This document shows, piece by piece, positions 32,558-43,560 of a stretch of 64,000 nucleotides of DNA. Under the pieces are notes generated by a model that saw only the letters and a program-made list of their open reading frames with translations, had not been told where the DNA came from and did not search any database. The position numbers and the translations under genes were made by a program. Every line of letters starts with the position of its first letter. Within the stretch, counting starts at the first letter, position 1. This DNA comes from Enoplolaimus lenunculus (Eukaryota; Nematoda; Enoplea; Enoplida; Thoracostomopsidae): positions 496,001 to 560,000 of the forward strand of contig JASANG010001881.1 in assembly GCA_030248215.1 (NCBI GenBank). Reading direction: 5' to 3'.

Positions 32558-33620
32558 TGCTGCAATTGCAGAATATACGAATGTGCTAAATTTCAAACCT
32601 TATCATTCGCTCGTTTGAAAATTACAAGACTTATCACCAACTGATAATAAGATGCTACACACACTTAAGAATACGGCTTTAGATACCTTGCTTGCTTCGC
32701 TCGCGATTTCTCACAACCTTTGCTATAATTCCTGGCTTACTGGGCCCCTCGCAATAAAAACATCCGCATTTTTTACCTAAAAGTGGCTCAAAATTGGGTT
32801 TGAAAGGTTTTCTGTTAACGTCCTGAACCGCTTCATTTTAACACAATTTATAATCTTTTAATATCGGCCCTATTTCAGTATGATTGGTACGAAATAAATC
32901 GCCAAAAAACCGTTGGGTAATTTAGGATCTTGGATACATTTGGTAACGCACCAAACCGGCATGGGGATGTCACTTTCCTGCATACGCCTAAGACCCTCCC
33001 AACATTTTTTGGCATAGATTTAACAAAATATAAAACTGTGATGCCCCCTCTGAATTTGACAAACGTTCCTGTTTTGATAGCAATTTTAAGCTGTTACCAT
33101 AAATTATTAATAACCGAATACAATACGTGGTTACAGCTGTTTAAATTTAAAAAAATTAAACTAAAATTTGCCTCAAAACTTGTAAAATAATGGTGTAATT
33201 TTTGATAATTTAATTCTTTCACAATGTCTAAAGTTTCGCAGCTCATTTGAGAATCAGCTTAAAGTTTTGCCTCGTTTAAACGGACTTTTCAGGTGGGATC
33301 AATGCTAATGTATATAGTCAGTCTTTGGGTTGTGCTATATATTTATGAGCGGTGCAACGCATTGCGGCCGTTCGCGGCACTGATTATTGCCGAGCATCAC
33401 CGGATGTTGCCGTTAGCTGCCGCCCTACGACGCGAGGCGGCGTCCTGCGAGTACAGCGTAAGGTGCTCGAGCCACTCACATTCGCAGATGGATCGGCATC
33501 TGAATGGTTAAAAAATCCATAATAAAACACTCAGTGCATTAAAAACATATATAACAGGGCTGCAGCAGCTGCATAAACACATTCCTAGGCTTAAGTTTAA
33601 TTGTGAGCGTTAGAGTTTAG
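32558..33620. other. Non-coding stretch with a GC-rich patch
   Basis: No splice-supported gene. The 33355-33480 interval is GC-rich (GCGGCCGTTCGCGGC, GCCGCCCTACGACGCG) in AT-rich surroundings and resembles patches at 7.4, 44.6 and 58.4 kb. Confidence 0.4.
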
Positions 33621-33621
33621 C

Positions 33622-33912
33622 GGTCAATGTAAAGAACTGGGCGAAACAGTATTATAACTTTATTCCTAAGCCTAAGCCTAAACCTAAGCGTATGACAGAG
33701 TTTATTCCAAAGCCTAAGCCTAAGCGAAGTAAAAAATTAGTCTAAAGCTTAAGCTTATTCTATTCTTGTCCCACTGAAACACGCTCCGCCTCTGATCTTT
33801 ACATAGACCTACGCCTAAGTCCAAGTCTAAGCAAAATAACTGTCTAAAGCTTAAGCCAACTCTACAGCAGTCCCGCAGAAAAACGTTCCATCCCTGATCT
33901 TTATAGGAGGTC
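33622..33912. mobile_element. TTAGGC MITE, subfamily A, with duplicated right arm
   Basis: Left end GGTCAATGTAAAGAACTGGG; first right end CTCCGCCTCTGATCTTTAC at about 33785-33809; then CCTAAG words and a second right arm (CGTTCCATCCCTGATCTTTA) to 33912. Confidence 0.75.
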
Positions 33913-35188
33913 AAAAATATGAGACCTGCAACCGCATTATTAAATATGGGGAGGGTAATTTTGAATCAACCCATGGCTGATTCAAAGTTTACTAATTTTT
34001 TTGCATTAAATACACCCTGATTCTTTTCAAATTGAAACAAAAATATAATCAAAGATGCTTAACCCATGACCCCACAAATAAGTTCAACGAACATTCGATT
34101 TCGCAACTGAAATTCATTCCACCAGTGTGATTGTGAACCGACTTGACAACAAATAAAAGTGACATTTTCAACACCAGCAACCCAGCCAAGCAAATCTGTC
34201 CGAGTCTAATGCGTCAGTTATGAAAAGTAAACACACCCAGCTGTTATAATGTGAAAAGGTTACCATTTTCAGCGAAGCGTGAGAAATTCTTCAACTGAAC
34301 TGTATGATTTTTTCAAACATCGGTGGAATCCATCAACCCATCCACTTACCAGCTCAAAATGACACAAATGGAGAGTCAAAAATGATCCTAGGAAGGGTAT
34401 ACGAGACATTTACAGGACCTACAAGCGGTGCTAAAAATGTTTCTGGTGGCCAAACATTTTTCTTGCTGATGTGTTAAGCTCTCATGGTTCTCCTTTTGCC
34501 ACAAGCCGACCAGGTGCGTTTGCAATTTAAAGCTGTTGAAAGCTACGGTGACAGAATTTCAACAAGTAAAATAGCAATATTCTACTGGATTCTACCCAAA
34601 GAATGCCGTCGGAAGAGGCTATGCCGGGTTACGCATCGTCTCTAAACATATTTTCGCCCCTTACGATATTAAATTACAACAATATTGCAGTTGAAAAGTA
34701 TTTTAAATAAGGAAAATCTTACTATGCTTCATAATGTGAAAAAACCGGCTGACTCTGAAAAATTTTTTAGCCCCATCTTAATTCCGGTTTGGCCTGGACC
34801 TATTTTGCCCACGTTTTCCCTGTATTTTGATTGACAGTTGCTTGCTGAAAACTGTGTAAAAGCCACTTATATCTTTTTAAACGCGTAATTTGAAAAAAAA
34901 AACAATTTTTGGACAGCTGATGATAGTTCTTGGTGTTTTCGTGTAGGAAACGTATTGCCCATGTTAAGGGCATTTCTTCCCAGTCGCAGACATGTGGACT
35001 GGGGAAATTCGTGTCTTGGAAGATTAGACTTAGTGTTACGCTTGAGATTAGGAATAAAGGTTAAGGCCTTCGGCTTAGGCTTCAGTTTAGGCTTAGTAAG
35101 CACTAGTAAGCAGGCCTCTTGTTTATAATTAGCATTGTTCAAACATACAATATTAATAATAACAAGATTATTCATTTTATAAATGCAT
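33913..35188. other. Non-coding stretch
   Basis: No gene or element ends recognised except a weak TTAGGC-like patch (CTTAGGCTTCAGTTTAGGC) at 35070-35095. Confidence 0.4.
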
Positions 35189-35373
35189 GGGCCAATGTTT
35201 ACTTTTAGGGCCGTAACAGTAGATTAAGCGTATTCCTAAGCCTAAACCTAAGCGTAAACGTTGCAAAAGCGTATTCCTAAGCCTAAGCTTAAGCAAAAAA
35301 TGTAGTGTAGAACGTAAGTCGACTTTTTTACACACCACCACAAATCGGGACGGCCCTAAACGTAACAGGGGCC
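35189..35373. mobile_element. TTAGGC MITE, subfamily B (GCCTAA strand)
   Basis: Left end GGCCAATGTTTACTTTTAGG, right end GGCCCTAAACGTAACAGGG then GCC. Two CCTAAG blocks around GTTGCAAAAGCG. Flanks AATGCATG / AATGCACA. Confidence 0.85.
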
Positions 35374-35382
35374 AATGCACAA

Positions 35383-35548
35383 TGGCGGATCCATGGGGGG
35401 CACCCCGGCCGTGGCCCCCCCAACAGCGTCTCGAAAAAATTATATATCAATTTTGTGACAATAGTTCGTGGTTTGAGTCTGGGTCAAAAGTAAGTTTATT
35501 ACATGTGAAATTTTGGCCCCCCATTTTGAGATCCTGGATCCGCCACTG
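35383..35548. mobile_element. MITE family D
   Basis: Inverted ends TGGCGGATCCATGG and CCTGGATCCGCCA. Inserted or abutting only ten bases from the TTAGGC element to its left. Confidence 0.7.
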
Positions 35549-36019
35549 CCATGCACGAGTGTGGAGAATAAATTCAGCCAATCACACTCACAGCTCTGCA
35601 ACAACGAAAATGTTGTTTGGCGAAAAAATATTTCATTGGCTTATGCAATTGAGAACTCTGAGCACAATTATGGCTTTGAAAGGCACAAAAACCACGGTCT
35701 AATTTATGTTTTTACCCATCAATGCTCACCTGTTGCGGTTTTTGTTCAACTCTGAACCTTGCAATCAAAGCTCGCATGGTTACTGCAGCTTAAACTTGCC
35801 ACATTTGACCCGGGTTTCAGCTTACATAAATTATTGTCGAACCTCACCGGTGATCATTTATCATTAACTGGTTCGAGGGTAAACGTTGTAACTTAAATTT
35901 ATCTTTCAACTCAAGTTTGAATTTCAAATGGGTTTTAAAAATTTGAACTGATGGTTAAAGTATTTAAGTCGATGTTTGAATGCGGAATTCAACGAACTTT
36001 TTCCGATCTGTACCCAAGA

Positions 36020-36170
36020 GTGATCTTAGGTATTACACTCTCGTGCAATGAGTATACTATGAGCAACTAATTACAAACTGTGTTTATACGTGCAATGAAT
36101 GCACAGTGCAGAGAGTTTGACAATTGAAACCCATGTGTACAGCTTAGAGCCTTCACAAGACGTGAAAGTA
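36020..36170 (+). mobile_element. Family F fragment, opposite orientation
   Basis: GAGTATACTATGAGCAACTA and TCACAAGACGTGAAAG are the reverse complement of the second-subtype family-F end and of its GGCTCTCACGTCTTG block. The tRNA-like part is missing. Confidence 0.5.
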
Positions 36171-36200
36171 TCCTTGGGCGCGACATTCATGTCCTATTCA

Positions 36201-36440
36201 GACGTGCAAGTTTTTACTACGAGAACTTGCAGCTGCAAACTGCACGCAGAACTTGCATTTTTTCATCAGCCAATGAGAAAGCGGCTGTATAAATTTATTA
36301 AACTTACTTGGTTGTTCACACATTTGAACTCTGTTCCTAGCTTTGATTTTTAATGAATTATTTTCGAACGGGATTTTGAACAAAACTTGGAAGTGCAAAT
36401 TGCAGCTTCAAGTTCTCGCAGCAAAAACTTGCACGTGTGA
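36201..36440. mobile_element. Foldback element R
   Basis: About 45-bp inverted arms: left ACGTGCAAGTTTTTACTACG, AGAACTTGCAGCTGCAAACT; right is its reverse complement with four or five changes. The loop is about 150 bases. Confidence 0.75.
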
Positions 36441-37012
36441 ATATGGCTTCATGCTCTAATAGTGGCAAGGGCTGAGCTGAGGGATGCTGCTCATTTTTCG
36501 GATCCTCGTAACCCTCTGTGTGACGCGACCACCTGATAGACCTACCCCAGTCACGGCCTAGCGGGATGTACCGTGTTCGATCGATTTTTACTCGCATAAG
36601 CAGAAAGTTGCCGAGGGTAGGCGGCACCCATAACTTTCTGACTTATAATTGTGAGGAAAGAATTGTTGAAATTTAGTAAAAACTAAACATAAAACCAAAC
36701 GATTTAACAACATATTGCGTATATTTGCTAAATTAACATTTCAAACATCATTTTAACTACATAATTTTACCTTAACTCCGGCTCCGGCATGTTTTGTTGG
36801 CCTCCAGCTCCGGCTCCTATGTTTTCCCCCTCCGGTTGCACCCTGATAGACCCGTAGCTAAAGTGGCATAAATCATAGCCCTAGTTGAAAAACTTTATCT
36901 CTTTCAAAACGGTGAGATCGCTTGCAAACTAATTTAGTCCCGGCACACACTTTTGAAATTAAATTGGTTCTATCTGACATGTTCGGCTGACCATAACCCT
37001 ATATCAACATAT
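36441..37012. other. Non-coding stretch with a family-M end
   Basis: 36775-36846 carries CTCCGGCTCCGGC words and ends CCTCCGGTTGCACCCTG, a family-M right end. Otherwise nothing. Confidence 0.4.
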
Positions 37013-37087
37013 CAGGGTACAACCGGATACCAAAAACTGACATAGCCGAAGCCGGAGACGAATAATCTAATATCCGGTTGCACCCTG
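37013..37087. mobile_element. Family M MITE, 75 bp, with 8-bp target duplication
   Basis: Inverted ends CAGGGTACAACCGGATA and TATCCGGTTGCACCCTG. Flanks CAACATAT / CTACATAT. The core has GAAGCCGGAG. Confidence 0.85.
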
Positions 37088-37418
37088 CTACATATACATA
37101 CTAAAACTACAATAGCTGTCATTTTGAAAAATTTAGCTGTTAGTTTCAAAAGTTATATAAGCATTTTAACCCAAACTGATTGATAGATGCTACACACATT
37201 CGAGAACTTGAGCGGCCCAATTTGCCAAACCTGCTGATGACAAATAACTTTGAGCAAACAGCAAACTATTTTTTGCTCAAACCATTCTGAGCAATAATTA
37301 TTAATTAACAGGACACAACAAATCGTCAGCTGATTTTAAAACTAATTAAAGTTTGAAATTAGCGTTTTGTTTGAACTGTAGTAATTTGTCATCTAACACA
37401 GGTATAATACATAAACGG

Positions 37419-37747
37419 CAGGGTGCAACCGGAGGTGAAAAATACCAGAGCCGGAGCCGGAGGTCAACGAAACTTGCCTGGTTAATTGGTTAATTTTAGC
37501 CAATATCTGCAATATGTTGTTAAGTTGTTTGGTTTACGTTAATTTTCTGGGAAATTTCGGAAATTCCTTCTGAAAAAGGTGACAAAAGTAAAGCGAAACA
37601 CACTAAACAGATAAATTTTGCTAAATTCTGCAAAAATTTTACTACCGAAATTGCCGGAACCTCCGGCAAAAATTCTACCGGAGCCGCAGCCGGAGGCCGA
37701 TTTTCAGCCGGAGTTGTAACCGGAGGCAGACCTCCGGTTGTACCCTG
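37419..37747. mobile_element. Family M MITE, 329 bp, perfect 8-bp target duplication
   Basis: Inverted ends CAGGGTGCAACCGGAGG and CCTCCGGTTGTACCCTG. Identical flanks ATAAACGG. Sub-terminal arrays of GAGCCGGAGCCGGAGG and CCGGAGCCGCAGCCGGAGG. The ends and 8-bp duplication fit the hAT type. Confidence 0.9.
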
Positions 37748-37884
37748 ATAAACGGGGTTGTCACCAAAAACTAGAGATACGGCGGCTGCGCCCTGTGTAG
37801 TAATATTTTGCCCAGAAACGTGTATATCAAAGGAACAGTTTCATACAAGGGATATACACCGTTAAAATTCTTAAATATTCCATT

Positions 37885-38123
37885 GGTTCGGTTTCTGAGA
37901 TCTTAGTTAAGTATTTACGTAAAGCCATACTTAAGTAATTACATAAGCCGCCAACTTAAATACTCAACTTGTTATTCAAAAACAAATAAACCAAAAATGT
38001 GAACCATTGTCATAACCAAAAAGGAATAGATTTGCGTTATATTAAGAAGGCACCATGAGTCTACAATTTCAATTAGACCAAGGTCAGTTTGTTAAAGCAA
38101 GGTTTCACAATCCCAACAATTGG
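37885..38123. mobile_element. MITE family J
   Basis: Left GGTTTCTGAGATCTTAGTTA then AGTATTTACG; right end worn (GGTTTCACAATCCC). Contains the conserved block GGCACCATGAGTCTACAATT, TCAATTAGACCAAGGTCAG. Confidence 0.65.
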
Positions 38124-38139
38124 CATATAATCACCCGAC

Positions 38140-38350
38140 ACCTCTGGTTTAGAGGGAGGTGCTATCACATACCCTAAATTAAACCATTGCCACCGCATAC
38201 GTAAAGTGCCATGGTTCGCACGGGTTCTACCTCCTGCAAAAACGCAACGCGAGCCAGGTACATTCTTATCTACTCAGAATGTACACAGTTGCATACTCTT
38301 GTTGAAGTACGCATCATCCACTCTTGCTTATAGCAACTGAGGGCACGGTG
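38140..38350. repeat. Family L fragment
   Basis: AAAACGCAACGCGAGCCAGG, TACATTCTTATC, AATGTACACAGTTGCATACT and CATCCACTCTTG match the right arm of the long-TIR element at 53313-53578. Confidence 0.5.
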
Positions 38351-38382
38351 ACAGTAGCCCATATTAATTTCATGGACCAGCT

Positions 38383-38470
38383 CACTAAGCTTAAGCCTAA
38401 TCTAAGCGTAGCCCAAGGCCTAAGCCTAATCATATGCCAAATCCTTAGGCTTTACCTAAACTTCAGCAGT
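38383..38470. mobile_element. Degenerate TTAGGC-type patch
   Basis: CCTAAT, CCTAAG and TTAGGC words without ends, just downstream of the predicted small gene. Confidence 0.35.
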
Positions 38471-38755
38471 CTCTAAATTTATTCAGTCTACCTGTATTCC
38501 AGGTATGCAGGTCAATATAATCATCATAATCTGTTGTGATATGATATGTGAAAATAACCGTGAAATTATGCCAAAAACTGTTTAATTAAGCACAGTTTGA
38601 CCATTCTTGCAGTTTGGGTTTTACATTTTTCAACTTACGAGGTAATTACTGAAACAGATTTATGCAAATTTATGCAATATCCACAATATCATGCGAACTA
38701 CAGGTAACTCATTAGTAGGGTGTGATGGCAACCAAGACCATCCAGTTATGCAATA

Positions 38756-38931
38756 TCAATACATGCCAAAAGTAGACAGTTCTTTGTGATCACAATAGAG
38801 AAAAGTAATAGTTGTAGCACGGCATTTGCGTTCTTCTGAGATATGAACGCAGCATCGTTGCTTGCGGTGCAACTGAATGAATGCATTCGCTAGAAGCGCG
38901 TGCCGGGTATTCACCCACTTTCGTCGACGGT
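38756..38931 (-). CDS. Possible last exon of the predicted small gene
   Basis: 176 bases from acceptor TATGACAG to TGA. The pyrimidine tract is weak, which lowers confidence. Confidence 0.3.
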
Positions 38932-40124
38932 CTGTCATACATCACGGCACGAAATAGTTACCTGGTGTACGTATGATATTGTGGATTTTATATTGCGCTG
39001 CGTAGCGTATGTCGATACATCACATTCTAGTTTAGTGCATCACAAGCTATCATATAGGCTTAGACTTTAGCTCAGACTCAAGTTATAGGCTAAACTTCGG
39101 TTTGTAGAACGTTTACTTAAGCCGAATGTTAAGTCTTGTCAATGTCTTTACCTTAGCTGAAAACCGGGGCCTGTTTTAAAAAAATCGGTTATAAAGTAAT
39201 TACTGCATCGGATCAGAATATTTCATTTTTCGCCCAAAGCGTAGCCAATTTGAAATTTTTAATTTTTTGTAGTTGAACAAGGAACGCATCTGTTTTCTCT
39301 TTATTACTTCTTCCAATATCGTAAAGGTTTAAAAGCAGGGGTGTGTAACAAATCTTTCATTTCAGGAGGGATATAAACCTGACGGCCAATGTACAGAACA
39401 AGGTCGGAACGGTAGTAGAAACATATGCCTAAGCCTAAGCCTAAGCCTAAGCATAAGCCTAAGCCTAAGCCTAAGCCTAAGCCTAAGCCTAAGTGTAAGA
39501 ATGAAGTTAGTCTAAAGCTTAAGCTTAATCTATTACAGTCCCGCCGTTTTTTCTTGCAAATGTAGTAAGCGAGAAATTATTTTTGACCTCTATGATTCAG
39601 AACGGACTGTATATAATACTGTTAAAAGTTATTTTTATTCTCTCTCAAAACTTCAACAGGGGATATATTCTGTATACCCCCGAACCTTGTAAACGCCCGT
39701 TTCTAGAGAAACAAGAGGAATCAACTTTTGACAGCGTTCGCAATAACCATCTGAATTGTAGAAGGCGAAAAAATATTGTTTACATGACATTTCAATCTCG
39801 CAAAAACACCAAACGTAGCTTACCTGTTCTACTGGTCATCGGCTCATGAACCATTGCTGTCAGCTCATGATGGGCAGTTGTAAAGACTTCTACCATGCCA
39901 GACGAGCATGATTCTTGCATCAGTTGCGTTTCGTCGTCTTGTTGCCGTTTGGTACACGAAGTGAAATATATCGAATGTGGAAAGAGTGAACCAAATCGCG
40001 TTGGATGCCTTCCTCGACTTTCAAATCCTTCATCTGAGGAGCTGTCGGTAGAGCTTGGTGGACTGCTTGAGCTCTGTTTCGAGGTATCAGACGAAGAACT
40101 CGTTGATGAATGACGGATTGTCAT
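38756..40124 (-). CDS. Predicted small two-exon gene, 158 aa, unknown function
   Basis: Exon 1 (40124-39824) starts at ATG and encodes a Ser-rich stretch (STSSSSDTSKQSSSSPPSST) followed by DEGFESRGRHPTRFGSLF, KRQQDDETQL and HHELTAMVHEPMTSRT. It ends ACAG|GTAAGC after one base of a codon. Exon 2 (38931-38756) follows acceptor TATGACAG, completes that codon as Asp, and reads RRRKWVNTRHALLANAFIQL, then a Cys/Arg-rich end to TGA. Total 477 bases, exactly 159 codons. The intron (892 bases) holds a TTAGGC MITE. No family recognised and no membrane segment seen. Support is only the ATG, splice sites, phase and unbroken frames, so the second exon could be a chance match. Confidence 0.4.
39384..39547. 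mobile_element. TTAGGC MITE with the longest hexamer array
   Basis: Left end GGCCAATGTACAGAACAAGG; four CCTAAG, one CATAAG, then six perfect CCTAAG units (about 39427-39493), the longest run in the window. The right arm is truncated after CAGTCCCGCC. Confidence 0.85.
39824..40124 (-). CDS. Ser-rich first exon of the predicted small gene
   Basis: 301 bases, GC-rich relative to its flanks, open from ATG to a strong donor. The opposite strand is also open, a side effect of Ser codon use. This exon is the better supported half of the gene model. Confidence 0.5.
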
Positions 40125-40490
40125 CGCGATTCACATGTGAGAGAGGATTTATTCAGCAAAATTTATTTTTCTAAATATTTTTAAAATGTAATCTACAATA
40201 GAAAAAGATTACATTTTTATAGACGATTTGATGAAGCTTGGTAGGGTACGCGTGTTCAGTTTTGAAGTATCGGAAACAAGTCGGTGTTGATTGATGGTGG
40301 ATGATCATGGCGGATAACAGGTGAGAGGATTTATTTAGTATAAAACTGTTAAAATGTTTTCTGCTGAATTTTATTTCTAAATACATTTTGTAAATTTCAG
40401 AATTAAAGTTGATATTAAGAACTCGCTGACGAAATCTGCATAGTCGATCAGGTCAGTTCACAGGGAAGAGAGGATTTATTCAGTTTGATA
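40040..40490. repeat. Three worn tandem copies of the small gene's 5' region
   Basis: The block GAAGAACTCGTTGATGAATG ... GAGAGGATTTATTCAG, spanning the ATG of exon 1, returns as GTGAGAGGATTTATTTAG near 40319-40338 and as AAGAACTCGCTGACGAAAT...GAGAGGATTTATTCAG near 40419-40480. Confidence 0.6.
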
Positions 40491-40533
40491 CCAAATTTTG
40501 TATTGTTTCAATTTCGCTAAAAATCTCTTCCAA

Positions 40534-40770
40534 CACTGTAAATTCCAATGAGTTGATTAATCAGAGTTGGTTTTTTCTGAATTTGTACCAATAAACAATA
40601 TCTCATTCTCAGTTGAGTGAATTCTCATTCTGAGTTGAGTTGACTGTGGGTAAGTTGATTAACTCACAGTGAATTGAATCAACTCAAAATTCTGAGTTAT
40701 GATAGCCCTAACTCAGACTGCGTGATTCAACTCATTCTGAGTTAAAATCAACTCCCTGAAATTTGCAATG
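40534..40770. mobile_element. MITE family G
   Basis: Ends CACTGTAAATTCCAATGAG and CTCCCTGAAATTTGCAATG, many GAGTTGA / TCAACTC words. Confidence 0.75.
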
Positions 40771-41920
40771 AATATAAGAATATATTTTCAATAATGATTT
40801 GTAGAGCTGGGTGCATTGCTAATGCATTATTTCAAAACATTAAATGCTGGTAAACTCGCTAGCGAATAACGGATAGTTATACCAGTTTACAGATGTAAAG
40901 ATGTAATATAATTTTTTGTACTTTATGCTAAATCTAACAAAAATTATAAAATTAAGAAACTTTATTATTTATGTAAAAACTTGTTCATGATTTTAGGAAT
41001 TAAAAAGCCAAAATATATTTCAATTAAATTGCTGAAAATTGATAATTTGAATACCTAAAATAATATACAAGTTCACTGTTCAAAGTAAAGTATTTACCTG
41101 GTTGATAGCTGAAAAAAAGCTGAAAATCATCGTATTGTCTTACTGGTTATAAGCTTACAAAGTATAAACTGTCAAAATGTTCGACAATGAAATTAATATA
41201 ATCAAATATATAATTTCGCCTAATGATGACGTGGCAAAGTTTCCATCAGCCTTTGATATTAAATGTATTTTCTCGTCTCTACTGATAAAATCATTATGCC
41301 AGTGCGGTGTAAAGCGGAAACGATTTCAATTTCTGAGGCCGTCAAAACAAAACTGTCAAACTCACACAAAAGTGATACGTCTTAAAGAAACAAACCTCAG
41401 TCAGCTTTTGCCAAATTTAATCCACTGGCAATGGGGGGACAGAAGATACAGCTCCCCTTCCTGTAATTTTTTTGGTCAAATTTGAACAAATGATACATGT
41501 ATGTATACTTCTCACAATTCCCGTTTGGTTTTGCTAAAATGTTTTTGCCAATTTTAAAACGTTGGGCTGGTAATAAGATCAATGGAAGCTTTACGGACGC
41601 TCTCAAAGTTTATAAATATTTAAACCCTAAACGGTCAGTCCTATAAGCAATTTGAGACAGATCCTCGCAGGGACGCATATAATTGTGATTCCACCTAACA
41701 GCTTTGATTGATTAGTGGCGGTTGGGCTGATCCTGGTATAATAACTAACACTGATTGGATCGGTTTTCAGTTTAGAGTGACAACCGAGTTATTGTTCTAT
41801 CTCGTTGACGTCTGATAACTCGAATTTAATTGGATAATTATTATATTAATGCTTAATTTGATTGGTGAAATGAAAAGCTTTTACCTGTCATGTGTCGTTA
41901 GATGGAAACCTTATTGAGCA
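40771..41920. other. Non-coding stretch
   Basis: AT-rich; the 103-codon frame at 41177-41485 lacks domains and splice context and is not called. Confidence 0.4.
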
Positions 41921-41924
41921 GTTA

Positions 41925-42173
41925 CATTGTAAATTCTAATGAGTTGATTAATCAATTCAGAGAGAGAATTGGTTATTTCTGGCTATTTCTGAGTTAATAA
42001 CAGTAAATATTAACTCACTCTGAGCTGATTTAGTTAGGTGTAGGTTGAGTAATTATCTCAGAATGAGTTAAATCAATTCAGATTTATGTTCTGAAAGAAC
42101 TATTTCAGAACTCACACCTCTGAGTGGATTCAACTCATTCTGAGTTAAAATTAACTCACTAGAATTTACAGTG
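41925..42173. mobile_element. MITE family G, complete
   Basis: Ends CATTGTAAATTCTAATGAG and CTCACTAGAATTTACAGTG. Highly similar throughout to 32309-32557. Confidence 0.8.
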
Positions 42174-42426
42174 ATTGTTGGGTTTTGTCCTAAGTGTAAC
42201 TGGATGAATACTTAAAAGCGTCGTATTTTAGAATTATTCGCGTGTCTTATGAAACACTTGATTAAATACAAGATGAAAATGCCAAAAGCTATTTTAAATA
42301 CAATATCCGTGGGAACTATTTTTCAACTTCGCAACTAAAACATTTTACATGACGGCGACAGATTTAAACTCATAAAAAATTGATTTTTAGGTTGCAGGTT
42401 GAAAGCCAGTCGATCTTAGAAAATTT

Positions 42427-42663
42427 GGCCAATGTACACTGCAAAAAATGGTGAGTCAAATTGAATCTCTCCGATATAGGCGTTTCCGGACTACACAAAC
42501 TGAGTCGGCGGAAAAGTATTATAAGCATATTCTAAAGCCTAAGCCTAAGCTTAAGTCTAAGCCAAAGCTTACGCCAAAGCCAAGCAAAAAAAAGACTAAA
42601 GCTTAAGTTTTACTGTTTTCTATTCCCACAAAAAAACGTTCCGCCCCTGATCTTTACATGACC
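42427..42663. mobile_element. TTAGGC MITE with a family-H piece in its left end
   Basis: GGCCAATGTA is interrupted by 72 bases of family H (CACTGCAAAAAATGGTGAGT ... CACAAACTGAGTC) and resumes GGCGGAAAAGTATTATAAGC. Right end GTTCCGCCCCTGATCTTTAC then ATGACC. Flanks share AAAATTT. Confidence 0.8.
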
Positions 42664-42769
42664 AAAATTTTAAATATTACAAAAACGTTTGAGGGGTTGA
42701 CTTGTAATCTGAAAATCTATCAAGGGTAAAATTGAGCTTCATAATAAAGCTTAAACCCAAAACCTAAGA

Positions 42770-43360
42770 CTAAATCAAAACCTACCAATGTTTGGAGAAG
42801 TAGAAGTACTTGGAGACAGGGTTACTTAAAGACTTGAAGGTTTAGGAGTAGGTTTATGATTACAATTGTGATTAGGTTTATTTTTAAACTTTTGTTTAGG
42901 ATTAGGCTTAAGTTTAGATTTAGGCTTAGTTTGCAGGCTGGTATAAAATGAACATGGAATAAACAAACGTTTTCACGTAACACCGTGTATATGGCGTCTG
43001 TCTATCACAAGCTAAAGAGTAGGGTTTGAAAGTTTTGAACAGGAAACAGTTTGAAAATTAACGCATTGTACTGCAGTGACCCGAATAATACGGAAATGGC
43101 TGATATTAATTGCGTTTTCAGAAGATTTTTTGCTCGCTATTCGGTTTCGGACTGTTATTTATTTTTCAAAACAGCTTCAGTTACAACAATGTTTCAGCAT
43201 GTGTCAGGCATTTTTTATGGTTTAATTTGATTACTGTGGTCTCTAAATATTAGCGAATGCTTCTATGACTGTTGCTAACATAAACTTTGAGTATTGAGTT
43301 AAATTTTGAACAGAACTTAATTCTGTCCATGAAGCACTTACACAATCTAATTAGGGTAAT
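42770..43360. other. Non-coding stretch
   Basis: A worn TTAGGC/TTAGGA patch at 42825-42935, otherwise nothing. Confidence 0.35.
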
Positions 43361-43367
43361 TGAAGTT

Positions 43368-43560
43368 GGCCCATGTAAAGATCAGGGGCAGAACGTTTTT
43401 CTGTGGGACTGCAATAGAATAAGCTTATGCTTTAGACTATTTTTTGCATGGCTTAGGCATAGCCTTAAGAATAAACTCATTCTTTCGCTTAGGCTTAAGC
43501 TTAGGCTTAGGCTTAGGAATACGTGTATAATACTGTTCGCCCCTGTTCTTTACATTGGCC
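43368..43560. mobile_element. TTAGGC MITE, subfamily A (TTAGGC strand)
   Basis: Close to consensus. Left end GGCCCATGTAAAGATCAGGG, spacer AAACTCATTCTTTCGC, second array of four TTAGGC-type units, right end GCCCCTGTTCTTTACATTGG then CC. Confidence 0.9.

Noticed and set aside
36099-36353. 84-codon plus-strand frame
   Set aside because: It overlaps the arm of foldback R and a family-F fragment.
39427-39493. A true chromosome end
   Set aside because: The array is short, lies inside a transposon arm and is flanked by ordinary sequence on both sides.
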